Assembly: GCA_037367355.1 (NCBI GenBank) | Contig: CM074701.1 | Span: 2,666,001-2,730,000, forward strand | Source of the DNA: Neoscytalidium dimidiatum | Taxonomy: Eukaryota; Ascomycota; Dothideomycetes; Botryosphaeriales; Botryosphaeriaceae | DNA length: 64,000 bases | Direction of reading: 5' to 3' | Shown: piece after piece, positions 36,987 through 48,298 of the stretch | How the letters are laid out: each line of letters starts with the position of its first letter | How positions within the stretch are numbered: position 1 is the stretch's first letter | Notes under the pieces: model-generated | Told to the model about the DNA's origin: nothing | Seen by the model: only the letters and a program-made list of their open reading frames with translations | Databases searched by the model: none | Translations under genes and position numbers: made by a program

Positions 36987-39118
36987 TCAAGCATCCAACC
37001 TCAGGCTCTCCAACAGACGGTCGATCTTGCCGAGCAGAATCTGATAGTTCATCGCATCCTGGGCAAACTCGTCGCCCGCGATCTCGCCGTCCAGCGTCCT
37101 GATGGCGCCGGCCTGGGCGGCCAACCGCGCCGCCTCGTCGCCCGCCACGCCATCGAGCCCCAGCTTCTCCATCTCCCTGGTCGGAGACACGGCGTCTCCA
37201 CCGGCGGAGTTGACGACATGTTGTTGCTGCTGCTGGCCTTCCGACGCCTTCTGATCCTGTCCCGCAGCAGAAGCAGCAGCAGCCGCGATAGCTGCCGCCG
37301 CCTCGGGGTCGAGCTCGCCGTCCTCGTCCATCATCTCCTCGAGGCCGGAATCCTCGAAGCGAAGGCGGAAGCGCTCGGAGAGGTAGTACCTGATGTCGTC
37401 GATCAGCTCGACGGTGTCGGTCTCCTGGCGGGCCTTTACGCGGCCGGCGCTCTCCTGGACGAGCTCGGCGAAGTCCGGGTCGTCGATGTAGCGCTCGAGG
37501 CGGTTAGCGATGTAGCGGGCGCCGAACTCCTCGAGGCGCTGCACGCGCGTGTCCCAGCCGGCGCGGATCACGTCGTAGATGTCGAGCGGCTCGTCCTCGG
37601 CCGCGGACGTCTCGCCGCGCGGGTTCTCCGACTCGACGGCCGACGTGTTCCCGTTGCCGAGCGTGCTGATGATCTGCGCGGCGCGGACCTTGAGCTTCTC
37701 GAGCCAGAGGAGGTCGGCGGTGAAGAGGACGTCGATAGCCACGTCGAGAGGGAAGTCGGCGCGCTCGGTGTAGAGGAACGTGAGCACGATTTCGAGAACG
37801 CGTGGCGAGCAGTCGATAGGGATGATCTGCAAGTATGGCGTTTGCTGGGCTTCGCGGAAGCCGGACGAGAACATGGTGAGGAAGAACTCGGAGCGGATGA
37901 GCATGGCACGGTGGACGGGGTATAGGACGGACTTGCGCGGTTGGCGGTGGCGCGATGGAGAGCGTGAACGCCCTGCATTGGGGCCGATTGGGATACCATT
38001 GAGAGGGCCGAGTGTGTTGCGGTCCTTGGGAGCGTCTGAGTCTGGAGTAGAGGGTGTGGGTGTGGCGTCATCGTCGTCATCATCGTCGTGGTCTTCGTCT
38101 GCACGCAAGAGGACGTCTGCGAATATCCGGTTATTCCTATCCCACTTTACATTGTCCGCCTTATCCGTGTCGACGATGATTTTGTGCTTCAAAACATGCT
38201 CCTTGTACCACTGCTCGATCTGATCTCTCCCCCGGGTTACTTCATCCTGCCGCCTTTGCCGTGCTAACCGCCTGTCATTGCTCTCAAGAATGTGCTGAAA
38301 GAGATGGTCGATCTGAAGCTTCTTGCCCAATTTGTCTATGCCCGTCAATATTATTTGCTCCTCTTCGCCGTCTCCAAAATCGGCCGCGACCTCGGAGAAG
38401 TAGAGGTACCGGATTACCGCTTCTAGTGACTGAGCGGGTATCTTGTCTGACGAAAAGTTGGTTGTCTTGGTATCTGGAGCTTCGGCCAGTTTCTTCGCAA
38501 AGTATGGTGATCTTGCCGCCAGGATCAATTTATGCAAAGCCAATTCTCTGTCCGCAGTGACCACAGTAATGTCTGATGTATTCGGAGATTCCCTCGTGAG
38601 GAGCGACGTGACGTGGGCGGCAAAAGGTTGGAGAGGATCGGTGGATTTGGAGTAGTCGTAGGAAAGAAGCAAGTTCCTAATGCGGTCGTTGAGAGCATTG
38701 TACAGGCATCGCTCGCCTTGGAAGGTATCGCGCTCACAAAGAGCTCCGGATTCTAGTAGGTGCTGTACGACTTCATAGTGTCCACATAGACTGGCCTAGG
38801 AAATGTCAGACAATTGCTCCAGACTGTGGTCTCGCCGGCGTGGCGACTAGAGGGGTAACTGGACAAGCCCTTGTGCGGGGTAGCGATGAGACATACCAGG
38901 ATCAGAGGAGTGTAGTCGAATTGATCTCTAGCATTGATGTTGACGCCCTTCGAGAGCTGTTCTTGACACAGCTTCAGGTCTCCACGGCGGCAGGCATCGC
39001 ACAAGAGACGAAAGTCTTCACTGAGGTCCAGCGGGTTGTCCTCCTTCAGCTTGCCGGCGCGAATGGCCTTGTTCTCCTCGTGGAGGGCGGCTTCTAGCTC
39101 GTGCTTCGGGACAACCAT
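36987..39118 (-). CDS. Ankyrin-BTB/POZ protein (ABTB1/Btb3-like), 676 aa, 2 exons
   Basis: Exons 38897-39118 and 36987-38795 (minus), with a 101-nt intron. Residues about 30-105 hold two ankyrin repeats (RGDLKLCQEQLSKGVNINA; YTPLILASLCGHYEVVQHLL). A first BTB domain follows (SDITVVTADRELALHKLILA), interrupted by a long helical linker and an acidic stretch of seven Asp. A second BTB (YPVHRAMLIRSEFFLTMF) with a BACK-like helical region comes next. A Gln/Ala-rich tail and a C-terminal helix (YQILLGKIDRLLESLRLDA) end it. In fission yeast and animals this architecture serves as a substrate adaptor for Cul3 ubiquitin ligases; that role is inferred. It is divergent from the NimA-like kinase, with 745 bp between starts. 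Confidence 0.9.
38063..38090. repeat. Short Asp-codon repeat (GAT/GAC) in the BTB gene
   Basis: An imperfect trinucleotide run coding for seven Asp in a row. Low-complexity and probably length-variable. Confidence 0.6.
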
Positions 39119-39863
39119 CCTGACTAGGAAGTCCTGGGAGGTGAATGTGGAGATGCGGAAGCTGGGGGAGCACGCGGTAGCGTGGAGGGAAGGGTCATGA
39201 GTGGCGTATCGCGACAGCGGCGGCGATTAACATGCGATGACATAATCCGGAACAACGCAGCAGAGCAGCATATTTGCGCGATCTGACTTCCCCGGAATCA
39301 GGCCGGCTGGTGGGAAAACGGAGGGTTGCATCGACGGATGCAAAGCGCGCGCGGGTGCGGGCGTGCGGCGACGGAGAGCTGCTGCATCTGACGTCGATCG
39401 GACATGGTCGTCGCAGCAATCATGGCAGGCACACCCAGCGTATGTCGTTGGGCGAGAACGCGCCGGGGAGGGGAGAGAGGGAGAGAGCTTCGGCAGGCTT
39501 CGATTTCGGCAGCCCCGCTGTGACGCCGCGTGTGCGAGAGGCCTGCGAGTGCGTGCGCCCGAGACCCTGGAACGGCGAGCTATGACGGCACCCCTGCCAC
39601 TAGCGCTGTTTGCGACGGCGCCCCATGCGCTGCCGGGGCGACGGGCCTCTCTTTTCGTTTACTCACTGTTTACCATTTTACCTTTCAAGCCGCTACGCCT
39701 GCACCAGCGCCCGACGACTACTAACACCCACAGCACCCGCTCTCCAAGGCTCATCTACCACTCCCACCACCACCACCACCCACGGCGACATGTTTTGAGC
39801 AGCATCGCACTTCCTCGTCTTCTTCTAACCATACCCAGCAGCACTACCCACACCCCACCCACC
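39119..39863. promoter_or_regulatory. Bidirectional promoter region of the BTB and NimA-like genes
   Basis: 745 bp between two start codons. It holds an ACC-type repeat (about 39765-39783) close to the kinase start and a pyrimidine-rich stretch. Shadow ORFs 39363-40016 and 39274-39585 are non-coding leader in my reading. Confidence 0.5.
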
Positions 39864-42270
39864 ATGTCTGACGACGAGAAGTACGATGTTCTCGAGAAGA
39901 TCGGTATGCACCAAGGAATGTTCCTACCCCTTCGCTACCCATTGCTTACCACCGATCAGGCCAGGGCTCGTTTGGCGTCATCCGCAAGGTTCGCAGGAAG
40001 TCGGACGGCTATGTAAGCCCATCAATTGCGCCCGTCGCCCCACTCGTCGCCCTGCTAACTCGCCCCCGCAGGTCTTGTGTCGCAAGGAAATTAGCTATTC
40101 GAAGATGTCGGCAAAGGAGAAGGAGCAGCTGCAGGCTGAGCTCTCCATCCTCAAGGAATTGCGCCATCCCAACATTGTGCAGTACATCGACCGGGTCCAC
40201 CTAAAGTCTTCGCACGACCTGCACGTCTACATGGAATACTGTGGCAATGGCGATTTGGGCCAAGTCATCAAGCGCCTCAAGTCAAAGCGCCAGTACGCTG
40301 ACGAGGAGTTCGTCTGGAGCATCTTCTCGCAACTGGTCACCGCTCTCTACCGCTGCCACTATGGACAGGATCCACCAGAGGCCGGCAGGAACGTCATGGG
40401 TCTGGGTAACGACGCCATCCCCGTCAAGGAGAAGCAGCGCCACATCATGATCCTGCACCGCGACCTGAAGCCTGAGAACGTGTTCCTCGGCGAGGACAAC
40501 TCCGTCAAGCTGGGCGACTTTGGCCTGTCCAAGATTCTGCAATCCCACGATTTCGCATCAACATACGTCGGCACTCCTTACTACATGTCGCCCGAAATCT
40601 GCATGTCAGAAAAGTATACCGCATCATCAGACATTTGGGCATTAGGCTGCATTATCTACGAGCTTTGCGCTCAGAAGCCGCCGTTCGACGCAAAGACTCA
40701 TTTTGACCTAATTCAAAGAATCCGTCGCGGCCAGTTTGATTCAATTCCTAGCGTTTACTCCCCCGATCTCAAGAGAGTGGTGGAAAGCTGCTTGAAGGTC
40801 GATCACACCAAACGGCCCGAGACGGCGCAGCTACTGAACCTTCCCATCGTAAAGCTGATGCGCAAGGAGCAAGAGGTCGTACAGATGGGTCAGTTGTTGA
40901 AGAAGGAGCGGGAGGCCACCAAGCTTGCCGAGAAGGAACTAAAGGAGAGGGTGGCTGCTTTGGAGAAGGAGAAGGATGAGATGCGCGCTTCTCTCGACAA
41001 CCAGCTCCGACGCGAGTGGGAAGTCAAGGCCCGCTTGGAGATCGACCGTCAGATCAACAACGAGCTGGACCGCTTGCGGAAGTCTTTTGAAGACGAGGTG
41101 AGCAAGCGCGTGACTGAGGAGGTGGAGCGCCGCATGCACACCTGGAAGCTGCAACAAAACAGCGCCGCGGAACGCTCTTCCACCCCGACGATGGATGCTG
41201 CTCAATCCATCAGCACTCTGGGTGAACCTTCAGACTTCCCCTCTCAGACCGATATCTCTTCTCTTTCGCTGGAAGAATCACCCGTTCGGCCGCAAAAGCC
41301 AAAGGCGACCACGCCTGAGAAAAGACCGGCAAGATCGGGATTCCAACGTGCCCACACCACTGCGTTCAATGAGGTTGCCGCTTCGCCCATGGACATTCAG
41401 ATGGCAGATCCTTCTCCCGTATCACTCGCTGGTCTCAGCTTGAGTCCTCGTCGCAATGCGCAAACAGCGGAACCCAAGCCTCGCCGCAACATTTTCGCTG
41501 CCGCCGCCGAGCGCTGGGAGCCGACCAACATGTCTGACCCTGTCTCGCCCACCGCCTATTCCCCTCCGCACGGCGGTGTCGCCGACGACGAAGACGAGAT
41601 GGAAGACGACGACCTCCCCGCGCTTCCCTCTCCGACCCGTCCCCGCAGCACCAACAGCGCGCGCAAGTCGCCCGACAACGACCCCTTCAAGGTCCTCGCC
41701 GCCAACAACGCGCCCAACCCCGCCGCGCACCTCTTCACCCGCCGCAACCAACTCGCCCGGAACGGCCCTGCGCCCAACCGCAACCCGTCTGCCCCCAACC
41801 TCCTCCGCATGGGCGGCCCCACCAGCCGTCCTCGCCCGACCTCGACCGTCCCCGTCGTGGCCACCTCGCCCGCGCGCAAGCGCACCAAGATGCCCGCCCC
41901 GGGTGAAGGGTCGCCCGTTCGCAAGAACAGCACCGGCAGCGTCGACGTCGCGGACGCCGGCTTCGCGCGCGAGACCGCATCCACGGCGCTGCGCAGCAAG
42001 AGAGGCGCGTTGACGCGCCAGAAGGCCGCGACTGCCAACCTGGCCGGCCGCACGCTGGTCGAGCTGGCGCAAGGCAAAGCCGCGGATCGCCGCACCAGCA
42101 CTGGCAGCAACGTGACCATCGGCGAGGAGAATTCGGGCGTGCCGTCAAGGAAGGCGAGCAGCGCGGTGTTGGCGGCTGTGGCCGCGCCCCAGTGGGACCC
42201 CGAGAGCGCGGATTGTCCGAGTCCGTTCATCAAGAGGGGCACGAGGGTGGCTGTTGGGGGTCTGAGATGA
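39864..42270 (+). CDS. nimA: NimA-family (NEK) serine/threonine kinase, 763 aa, 3 exons
   Basis: Mitotic kinase of the NIMA/Kin3 family. Exons 39864-39903, 39960-40012, 40072-42270. Start context ACCATGTCTGA. Kinase domain about 8-290: YDVLEKIGQGSFGVIRKV (glycine loop), VLCRKEISY (ATP-binding Lys), MEYCGNGDLGQVI, HRDLKPENVFLG, LGDFGLSKIL, STYVGTPYYMSPE and SSDIWALGCIIYELC. The family's insert before HRDLK is present (about 30 residues). The coiled coil that follows (KEREATKLAEKELKERV...) is typical of NEKs for dimerising. The C-terminal half is Pro/Ser/Arg-rich with many SP/TP sites. One of the surest calls in the window. Essential for entry to mitosis in Aspergillus nidulans; the same role here is inferred. 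Confidence 0.94.
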
Positions 42271-43209
42271 TCCATTGAGAAGCATTGTCGTCTGATCGAG
42301 GTGTTTCCTTGCTGCTGGCACCTTTTTTTTTTTAATGAAAGAATACAGCGGCGTCCGATCACTACCGAAATGAATATTTCCTTTGTCATTATCCTTCTAC
42401 AACCCTTTTTTTTTTTCAAAGAAGTCGAAAGGGATTGGAGGAACACGCGAAAGAGATGAGCTTTTACAACTCTAAAAGAGAAGAAAGTGGGCGACGGGCA
42501 TTGGGAATCGGCGTAATTTTTCACATTTCACCCTCGCGCTCGATCGGCTGCGTTGCATGAGAGGAGCTGCTTGAGTGGTGTCTTGCTATTTCTTTCGGAA
42601 CCTGTGGAGGTCTTTGGATAATGATGTTTTTTGTCTAGGTTTCTCGGGGTAAAGGAGGGGGTTTTTCTGGCTGCTCTATTTGATCACGATGTCATGGGAT
42701 TGGGTCTGGGAGGCGGCTATTGTGTTTGTCTCGGGAGCTATTGGGCACCAGAATTTCCTTTCCCTTTTTTCCTTGCCTTCTTGTGTCTTTGAGACGGCGT
42801 TGAGCTGTGATGTTCTCGGGTCTGCTCGGCGTAAAAGGATATTCTTTTCATTTTCGCGCTCGAATGATGAAGGGCCGGTATTGGTCGCGGTATACATTAC
42901 TATTTCTGTAGAGAAAATCAGAATAGTATTCCAAAGTCAATGATGTGCTTACTGTTGCTTTGTGAAGACCGCGTTCATGTTGTAAAGGCGAGTTGGCAAG
43001 ACTTCAGCTAGTGCATGTGCTGTTCAGGTTATTCTAAACCATGATCACTCAAGCTCTCATAATTGGAATATGCATTTGTTGCTCTCAAAAATAAACCAGA
43101 TCCTACTGAGCATCGGCCTTCGTTGTATAGAGCAATTAGGCCCCTCCACATCACGTGCTGTAAATCCCGACATCGATTCACCACCACGCGAAACAACGAA
43201 CGACCACCA
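42271..43209. other. Intergenic
   Basis: 3' flank of the kinase gene, with two T-runs (about 42325 and 42405) and an AT-rich spacer. No gene recognised. Confidence 0.5.
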
Positions 43210-43636
43210 ATGCACTTAAACAACGCAGACGAATCCCCACAACGACATCCACCATCTGCGCCTCCTCCTCCGCCACCACATTCACCACTCACCCCGCCTC
43301 CCTCCGCTCCAGCCCCACCGCCACTGAACATCCTCCCAACCTCACCTTCCCCTGCCCCTTCTTCTTCTACGGCACCCTCGCTGACCCGAACGCCCTGAAA
43401 ACCGTCTTGCGCCTGCCTGCCACACCCTCCCTCGCCGGCGCGACCATACGCGGCTACACGACCTAAGTGTGGGCCATCTACCCGGTGCTGGTGCTGCGCG
43501 CGGGAAGCGCTGTGAGGGGCGTAGTGTGGGAGGTGGTAGGTGAAGAGCAGGTGGAGAGGTTGTGCGAGTACGAGACGGGTGCGTATCGGGTGGAGGGGGT
43601 GAGGTTGTTGTGGCGTGGTTCGTTGCGGAAGACGAT
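43210..43636 (+). pseudogene. AIG2/gamma-glutamylcyclotransferase-like gene, broken
   Basis: The reading frame starting at 43210 begins MHLNNADESPQRHPP and a Pro-rich leader, then the frame shifts by one near 43340 into FPCPFFFYGTLADPN (the family's YGTL nucleotide-loop motif), KTVLRLPATPSL and ATIRGYTT. A TAA stop at 43464-43466 follows, where the family has a residue before the W-x-x-YP motif. The frame then resumes with VWAIYPVLVL, VRGVVWEV and CEYETGAYRV, the conserved catalytic Glu region, and degrades. So one frameshift and one stop break the gene. A sequencing error cannot explain both easily. The function of the intact family is cleavage of gamma-glutamyl amines or unknown substrates. 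Confidence 0.75.
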
Positions 43637-43771
43637 GGTCTATGTCTCCCCTCAGTCAGTGTGTTGTTCGTGGGCTGCAATCCAGTTGATGGCACAAACG
43701 AAGAACATTGTAGTATTGATGGTTGAGATACATTATAGGATCTTATCAAATACGTATCCCTCTAGTCTGCC

Positions 43772-45154
43772 TCAATCTGGCATGATCGTCTCGGGACTTT
43801 CCTCGACGCGAAACCTCTTGTTCACTGCAGGACCATCGGCTGAATCGGAGGATGACGTTGCATCGCTCCTCTTCCGCTTCGAAGATGTAGTTGACCACCG
43901 GGAAATAGCAGAGACGGGTGTTATCTGCTGCGTGTTGCGTCTCTGCCTGATAATGTGGCCTACGACCTCCGCAAGAGATTTTGGCTTATCAATTTTTCGG
44001 AAGCCAAGCCATTTTATTTCCCGCACCGGCACTCGACAGCCAGCGAACGCCTTCGGTACGTGCCTCGTGAGCTCCTCGATCTGATCTCGAGAAAGCGCTG
44101 GTTGTCTTAGCACAAACCCAAGCTGGAGGTAACCTCTTCTTTCCTGCTCTGACAAGTCTTTTCTCGCGATTCGGTCGTCTCTCAAAGGGCTCAATCTAAT
44201 GTGGCGGCTACCTAAAATTCTTGTCAGAGTCGTCTCCTCGGGCTTTAGTAGGACGTTCATACCCCCTGGAATACGCCGCCACAAAGCCGGGGGTGTATGT
44301 GGGCGTTCCTTCTGGATCCTCTCGAGGACATCCCTTGTCGTGAATGATCCACCCTCTGATGATTTGACAAGCTCGCCCAGGCAATTTATCAGTGCTCTTG
44401 AGAAGGATTCCTCTCCAGGCGCAGGTGTTACCTGGTCTCTACCACTTGCGGAGAGCATCTCAAATGTTCGCCCGGTCTCGACAACATTGCGGACAAGATT
44501 GCTCGAAAAACAACAGTCCATAATAGTGAGAACGTCTGCTTCAACATGGTCTATGAAATGGGATTCGGCTTCGTTCCAAAATACTTTGCTCATCTTGAAG
44601 CCGGGTGGAAGATCCTCATTTGTACTGTTTACGCTGTATTAGTATATACCGTCCTCAATTTATATGTTCTCTCACTTACGGGACAAGTTCCAAACGGTTC
44701 GTATCTTTGTGATAGATCCCATGACCACCGTAATAAACAATTAGGAGATTCTCATCACCTCCGTTCTTATGTGCGAAAGATGTTATTCCACTGATCAGCT
44801 GTAGTTGCGTTCTTTCAGCACCAAGTTCGAGGACCTCAGTTTCGTATTTGAACGACTTTTCGAATAGTGTCTTCAGGTCCCGCACCTATCCGACGGATCA
44901 GCGAAACTCATATAGTGATTCATATCCTTCTGTACCTCTTCCTCAACACCCAATTGATCTAATCCGTCATGCCACTTGATGATTAGGACAGAGACTTTGG
45001 AGTAACCATCTGGGAGGTCCATGTTCTTCGAGATCAGCTCATCCCACTGCTGCTGCATGACAAACTCAGAGTCATCTGCAACATCTGATATGGGACTAGG
45101 CGGATCGCTGATGTTCAGCGTCGGCAGCTCTGCCCGAACTGAAGAAGTCGTCAT
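43772..45154 (-). CDS. Fungal caspase-like peptidase (C14), 411 aa, 4 exons (paralog A)
   Basis: Exons 44936-45154, 44680-44885, 44263-44633, 43772-44211 (minus). A caspase/metacaspase-like fold: VSVLIIKWHDGLDQL (first strand), LLIVYYGGHG with catalytic His128, and ADVLTIMDCCFSSN with catalytic Cys183. After these come FEMLSASGRD, GEESFSRALINCL and SFTTRDVLERI, the usual order in fungal caspase-like proteins whose Cys lies in a DCC-type motif. The C-terminus has a basic KRKR stretch (possible nuclear localisation). The start at 45154 is the first ATG in frame. The 206-nt second exon equals that of paralog B (53703-57395), so the intron layout is inherited. Substrate and role unknown; relatives are linked to cell death. 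Confidence 0.88.
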
Positions 45155-45934
45155 CTCAGGCGATTCTCTCTCGAGACCAGAAGCGGGATCAATTTTTACG
45201 TCCAAAGCAAGGCTGAGAGAATGCAAGCCAGAGTGAGGAGTTTTCGAGTGACTGTGGGTAGATATCTGAACACAATCGGGCGGTCCACTTCGAGGCAAGG
45301 CTGGAGAAATTGGCAAGGCAGACTTTTTACAAGCCCTCTGGATGAGCTTTCCCGGTCTGAGAGCCCAGTGTTGGAACGATGGCGGCCATGCTTGCGCTCA
45401 GTGGTACAACATTCCACCCTTGCACTCACCCGCATGTATCGATGCAGCCGTGCGGGACGGCCGTGATGATCTTCTGATAAGAGAGTTGCATAATTCGCTG
45501 GCCTCAGTGTGTTTCAGCCTTGTGCGAACAATCACTAAACGCATGTAAGCGCATGATGCTGCTTACTTGCATACGTTTCCGCCATGTTTGCTGGAGGAAA
45601 CCTACTGTTGGCGCTGTGTGTCCCCTGCTTAGTGGTGTAACCCTGGAGATGGGCGCGGAATCTACTGAGAGCCTGCTGGAGGTAGTAAAGGATGCGCTGG
45701 ATGTAAGTAAGCTGTGAATTGCCTTCTTTTCAGCCTGGTGCAGGCAGAGAATGAGGCTTCGGCTGCAGCATGTGTCCTCGTCGTCAGCCTACCAGCTCGA
45801 AAACTTGCGGCTGAATTACGACAACTCATAAAGTCGCCTGATATCTAGCCTTTCAAGGCAGAATTCCAAGATTGCCACAACAAGTCCAAGGCAGAATCTG
45901 AAGCTTATCCGAGGCTACTTTACACCCTACCGTT
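45155..45934. other. Intergenic, head-to-head
   Basis: Between divergent paralog A and the 104-residue gene. ORFs of 60-80 codons lack clear motifs. Confidence 0.45.
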
Positions 45935-46395
45935 ATGGCCGAGCAGATATCGTTCGCAACTCAGCATGATGAACAAGGCATAACAAAAGTAAGCCTAGGG
46001 ATTCTGGATTGGTGTCTGATTACTCTTAGAATAACTTTTACTTCAGGTGGAGGGCGAACGAGTGCCTCCATCAGACCGATCAGTAAACCTTATGGGAGAA
46101 CCTGGTTCGGTAAGGAAGCCATTGGCGCATGAACATCATGCAGGCGCGAATAGGCTGTGTCAGCCCCGACTCGCATTGCTAACCAATCGAAATGTAGTAC
46201 CAGCCGCGATGGGCTGAAGGGAACAAGGTTTCCATGAGAGAGGAGAAAGACCAACGCTTAACCAAGGTCAATCTTAAAGTGAGGGCGGCTCGCGACCATG
46301 GCTTGGGCAAATGGGAGTACCAGCTGGAGTATGGTAGCGGTGAAAAGTACCAAGGCGACAAGTGGTTTCCAGAGACGGATGTGAAGCCTGCGTAG
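45935..46395 (+). CDS. Small Lys/Glu-rich hypothetical protein, 104 aa, 3 exons
   Basis: Exons 45935-45988, 46047-46109, 46198-46395, with introns of 58 and 88 nt and a TGCTAACC branch site in the second. The protein starts MAEQISFATQHDEQGITK and has a charged segment (REEKDQRLTKVNLKVRAARD) followed by KWEYQLEYGSGEKYQGDKWF, a pattern like small beta-barrel (chromo/SH3-like) domains in short fungal proteins. Too short for any strong family call. All three joins keep frame, and codon use looks coding. It lies inside the caspase/HET island. Confidence 0.6.
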
Positions 46396-46846
46396 GTAAC
46401 CTGATCTGCAGGATCAACCGGCCTCATTCACAGGGTTCTGTATGACCGGTCAAGACTGTCATTGCTATAAATCGAACCAGTTCATGGACAGTGACAGACA
46501 GAAACAACTGTCATATTCAATTGATAAACTCATGGCTCCATTGAGAATTTCCGAAATGCTTCTTTCACCTCAGCCATCATCAAGCAGTACAGGAGAGAAA
46601 AAGTTTTCTGAAGATATCTCTGCTCTCCATCCAAAAAGCTCCCTCACAGAAGATTCAACAAATGAATTAAGATGTTTTTTGCATAGTATGGGTCGATTTC
46701 TGCGGTCCGATGCCCAATGCTGACTTTTCGCAGAGCCATGGCTGCGAGTATTTGTTGAATCGTTGAGAAGCATTTGCCGCTTCCGAGGATCGGGACGCAA
46801 AGCAGATCTAGAAAACCAAGCGAATATCCATGTATCTGCGGAGAAA
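46396..46846. other. Intergenic
   Basis: An ORF at 46442-46723 (plus) and one at 46570-46932 (minus) are open but lack motifs. The region may hold the leader of the DUF6594 gene. Confidence 0.45.
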
Positions 46847-47991
46847 ATGTCTACCGAAGCTGAACAACATTTGGACAATCCAAGTACAGCTGATCCTTTA
46901 TCACTGTGTGATGATGGGGTGTCAGATACCAAAGTCAGACACCGTAAGCACCACTCTCGTGCAAATCAACATGCGCATTCCTGATTGAATATTGAAAACA
47001 GTGGAAGATTGCCCGGAAGGATATTCTCGGCTGGCTGCCTTCAACGCTAGCGATCAGAGTTTCATGCTCTACCGAGGTTTCAGCTAGATCCATTCTCGCC
47101 TACTCTTGGATCTCCAAGCAGATATAGCGGAGCTTGAAGGCGAATTAGACACCTTGGATAATTTTGATCATGAGAAGGGCAAGACAGGTCTCTTGAGGTC
47201 TCGTGCGCAAGACATTTTAGACGCTCAGGATTGTGAAGAATCCCAACGAGATCTTTTTCCAGAAGATAGGCAGGATACAAGGAGGCGGATATTGGAAAAG
47301 CTGCAGGATAAAGTGTCGAGATACGGTATATTTTTCTGTGTTCTTTGCAAGGCTCCAAAAGCTCACTTTGGTTCAGATGATCTCTTGATAAAATCTCGAG
47401 AGCTAGCCTCTTTCCAACGACCAAGTGACCGTGACTACCGTAGCGTCCGCAACTGGTTCCACAACTATCGCCCGCTCGTCGAATCTGAAGAGGAATATGT
47501 GAAGTGGAGAGAAGACATCGTAACACTCCGCCACGGGCGGGAATGGGCCGGCTTTGACGGCTTAGTCGAAAACATGCTGCAGCGTATGGACTGTCAGCTC
47601 ATCAGGGTACCGCATGTCCTGAAAGCCATTGCCTTCTGATCAATCACGCTAATAGATATTTCAGAAGCTTTTTTGCTCTCCCGATTTGCGTCGTAAGACT
47701 GATGACGAAAAGCTGAGATACTTTTCCCCTGCCAGGGTAGAAAAGCTTGTAGATCTTATCATCACTTGTGTTATTTTCGTGCTCCTGGTCATTCCCGTTG
47801 TGGCAATGTACCACTTGACGAGTTTCGGGACTTCAAAGGACATCTTTTCCGCTATCGGAGTGCTAATTGTGTTCACCTTACTATTTGCCGCGGTTATGTC
47901 TTTGCTCACCAAAGCCAAGAGGCATGAGCTGTTTGCAGCAAGTGCTGCTTATTGCGCAGTGCTGGTGGTTTTCATTCAGAATATTAGTTGA
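46847..47991 (+). pseudogene. DUF6594 membrane-protein gene with one in-frame stop
   Basis: Exons 46847-46943, 47002-47606, 47665-47991 (introns 58 nt each). The order is that of fungal DUF6594: CPEGYSRLAAFNASDQSFMLY, a RLLLDLQADIAELEGELDTLD coiled coil, SVRNWFHNYRPLVESEEEY, then a KLRYFSPARVEKLVD segment, three membrane spans (VDLIITCVIFVLLVIPVVAMY; IFSAIGVLIVFTLLFAAVMS; YCAVLVVFIQNI) and TKAKRHELFAASAAYCAV. A single TAG at 47085-47087 interrupts the frame between YRGFS and IHSRLLL. CAG-to-TAG by one C-to-T change would explain it. Everything else is intact, so it may be recent, or a sequencing error. Confidence 0.8.
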
Positions 47992-48298
47992 AGGTTGCAC
48001 TGATATATAGGGCGAAGGTTTCTATTTACGATGAGGGAAAATGAGGGTCAACTAAAATACATCTCCTTTGTAGCTTGAGCTAAGTGGAATAAGTTTTTGA
48101 AATAAATAATATTCATCTGCGGCAAAGATTTTAAGAAAGCCCAAAGTATTCGCCGTAACGCCTAAAGTCCAGTCAAACGGTAATAGCGTTACTCTGCATC
48201 TAACGCATCGAGTCTCGAGCATCTAGCATTAGTAACAGTACCGGTACCTTGTCCAGCGACGGCCGAGATCATGCTCCGTCAAAAATGTTTCGCCGCCC
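47992..48298. other. Intergenic between convergent genes
   Basis: 307-bp spacer to the SRPK gene stop codon. No gene recognised. Confidence 0.5.

Noticed and set aside
41422..42524. Long minus-strand ORFs (216 and 322 codons) opposite the NimA-like kinase
   Set aside because: They lie over GC-rich kinase coding sequence and carry no motif.
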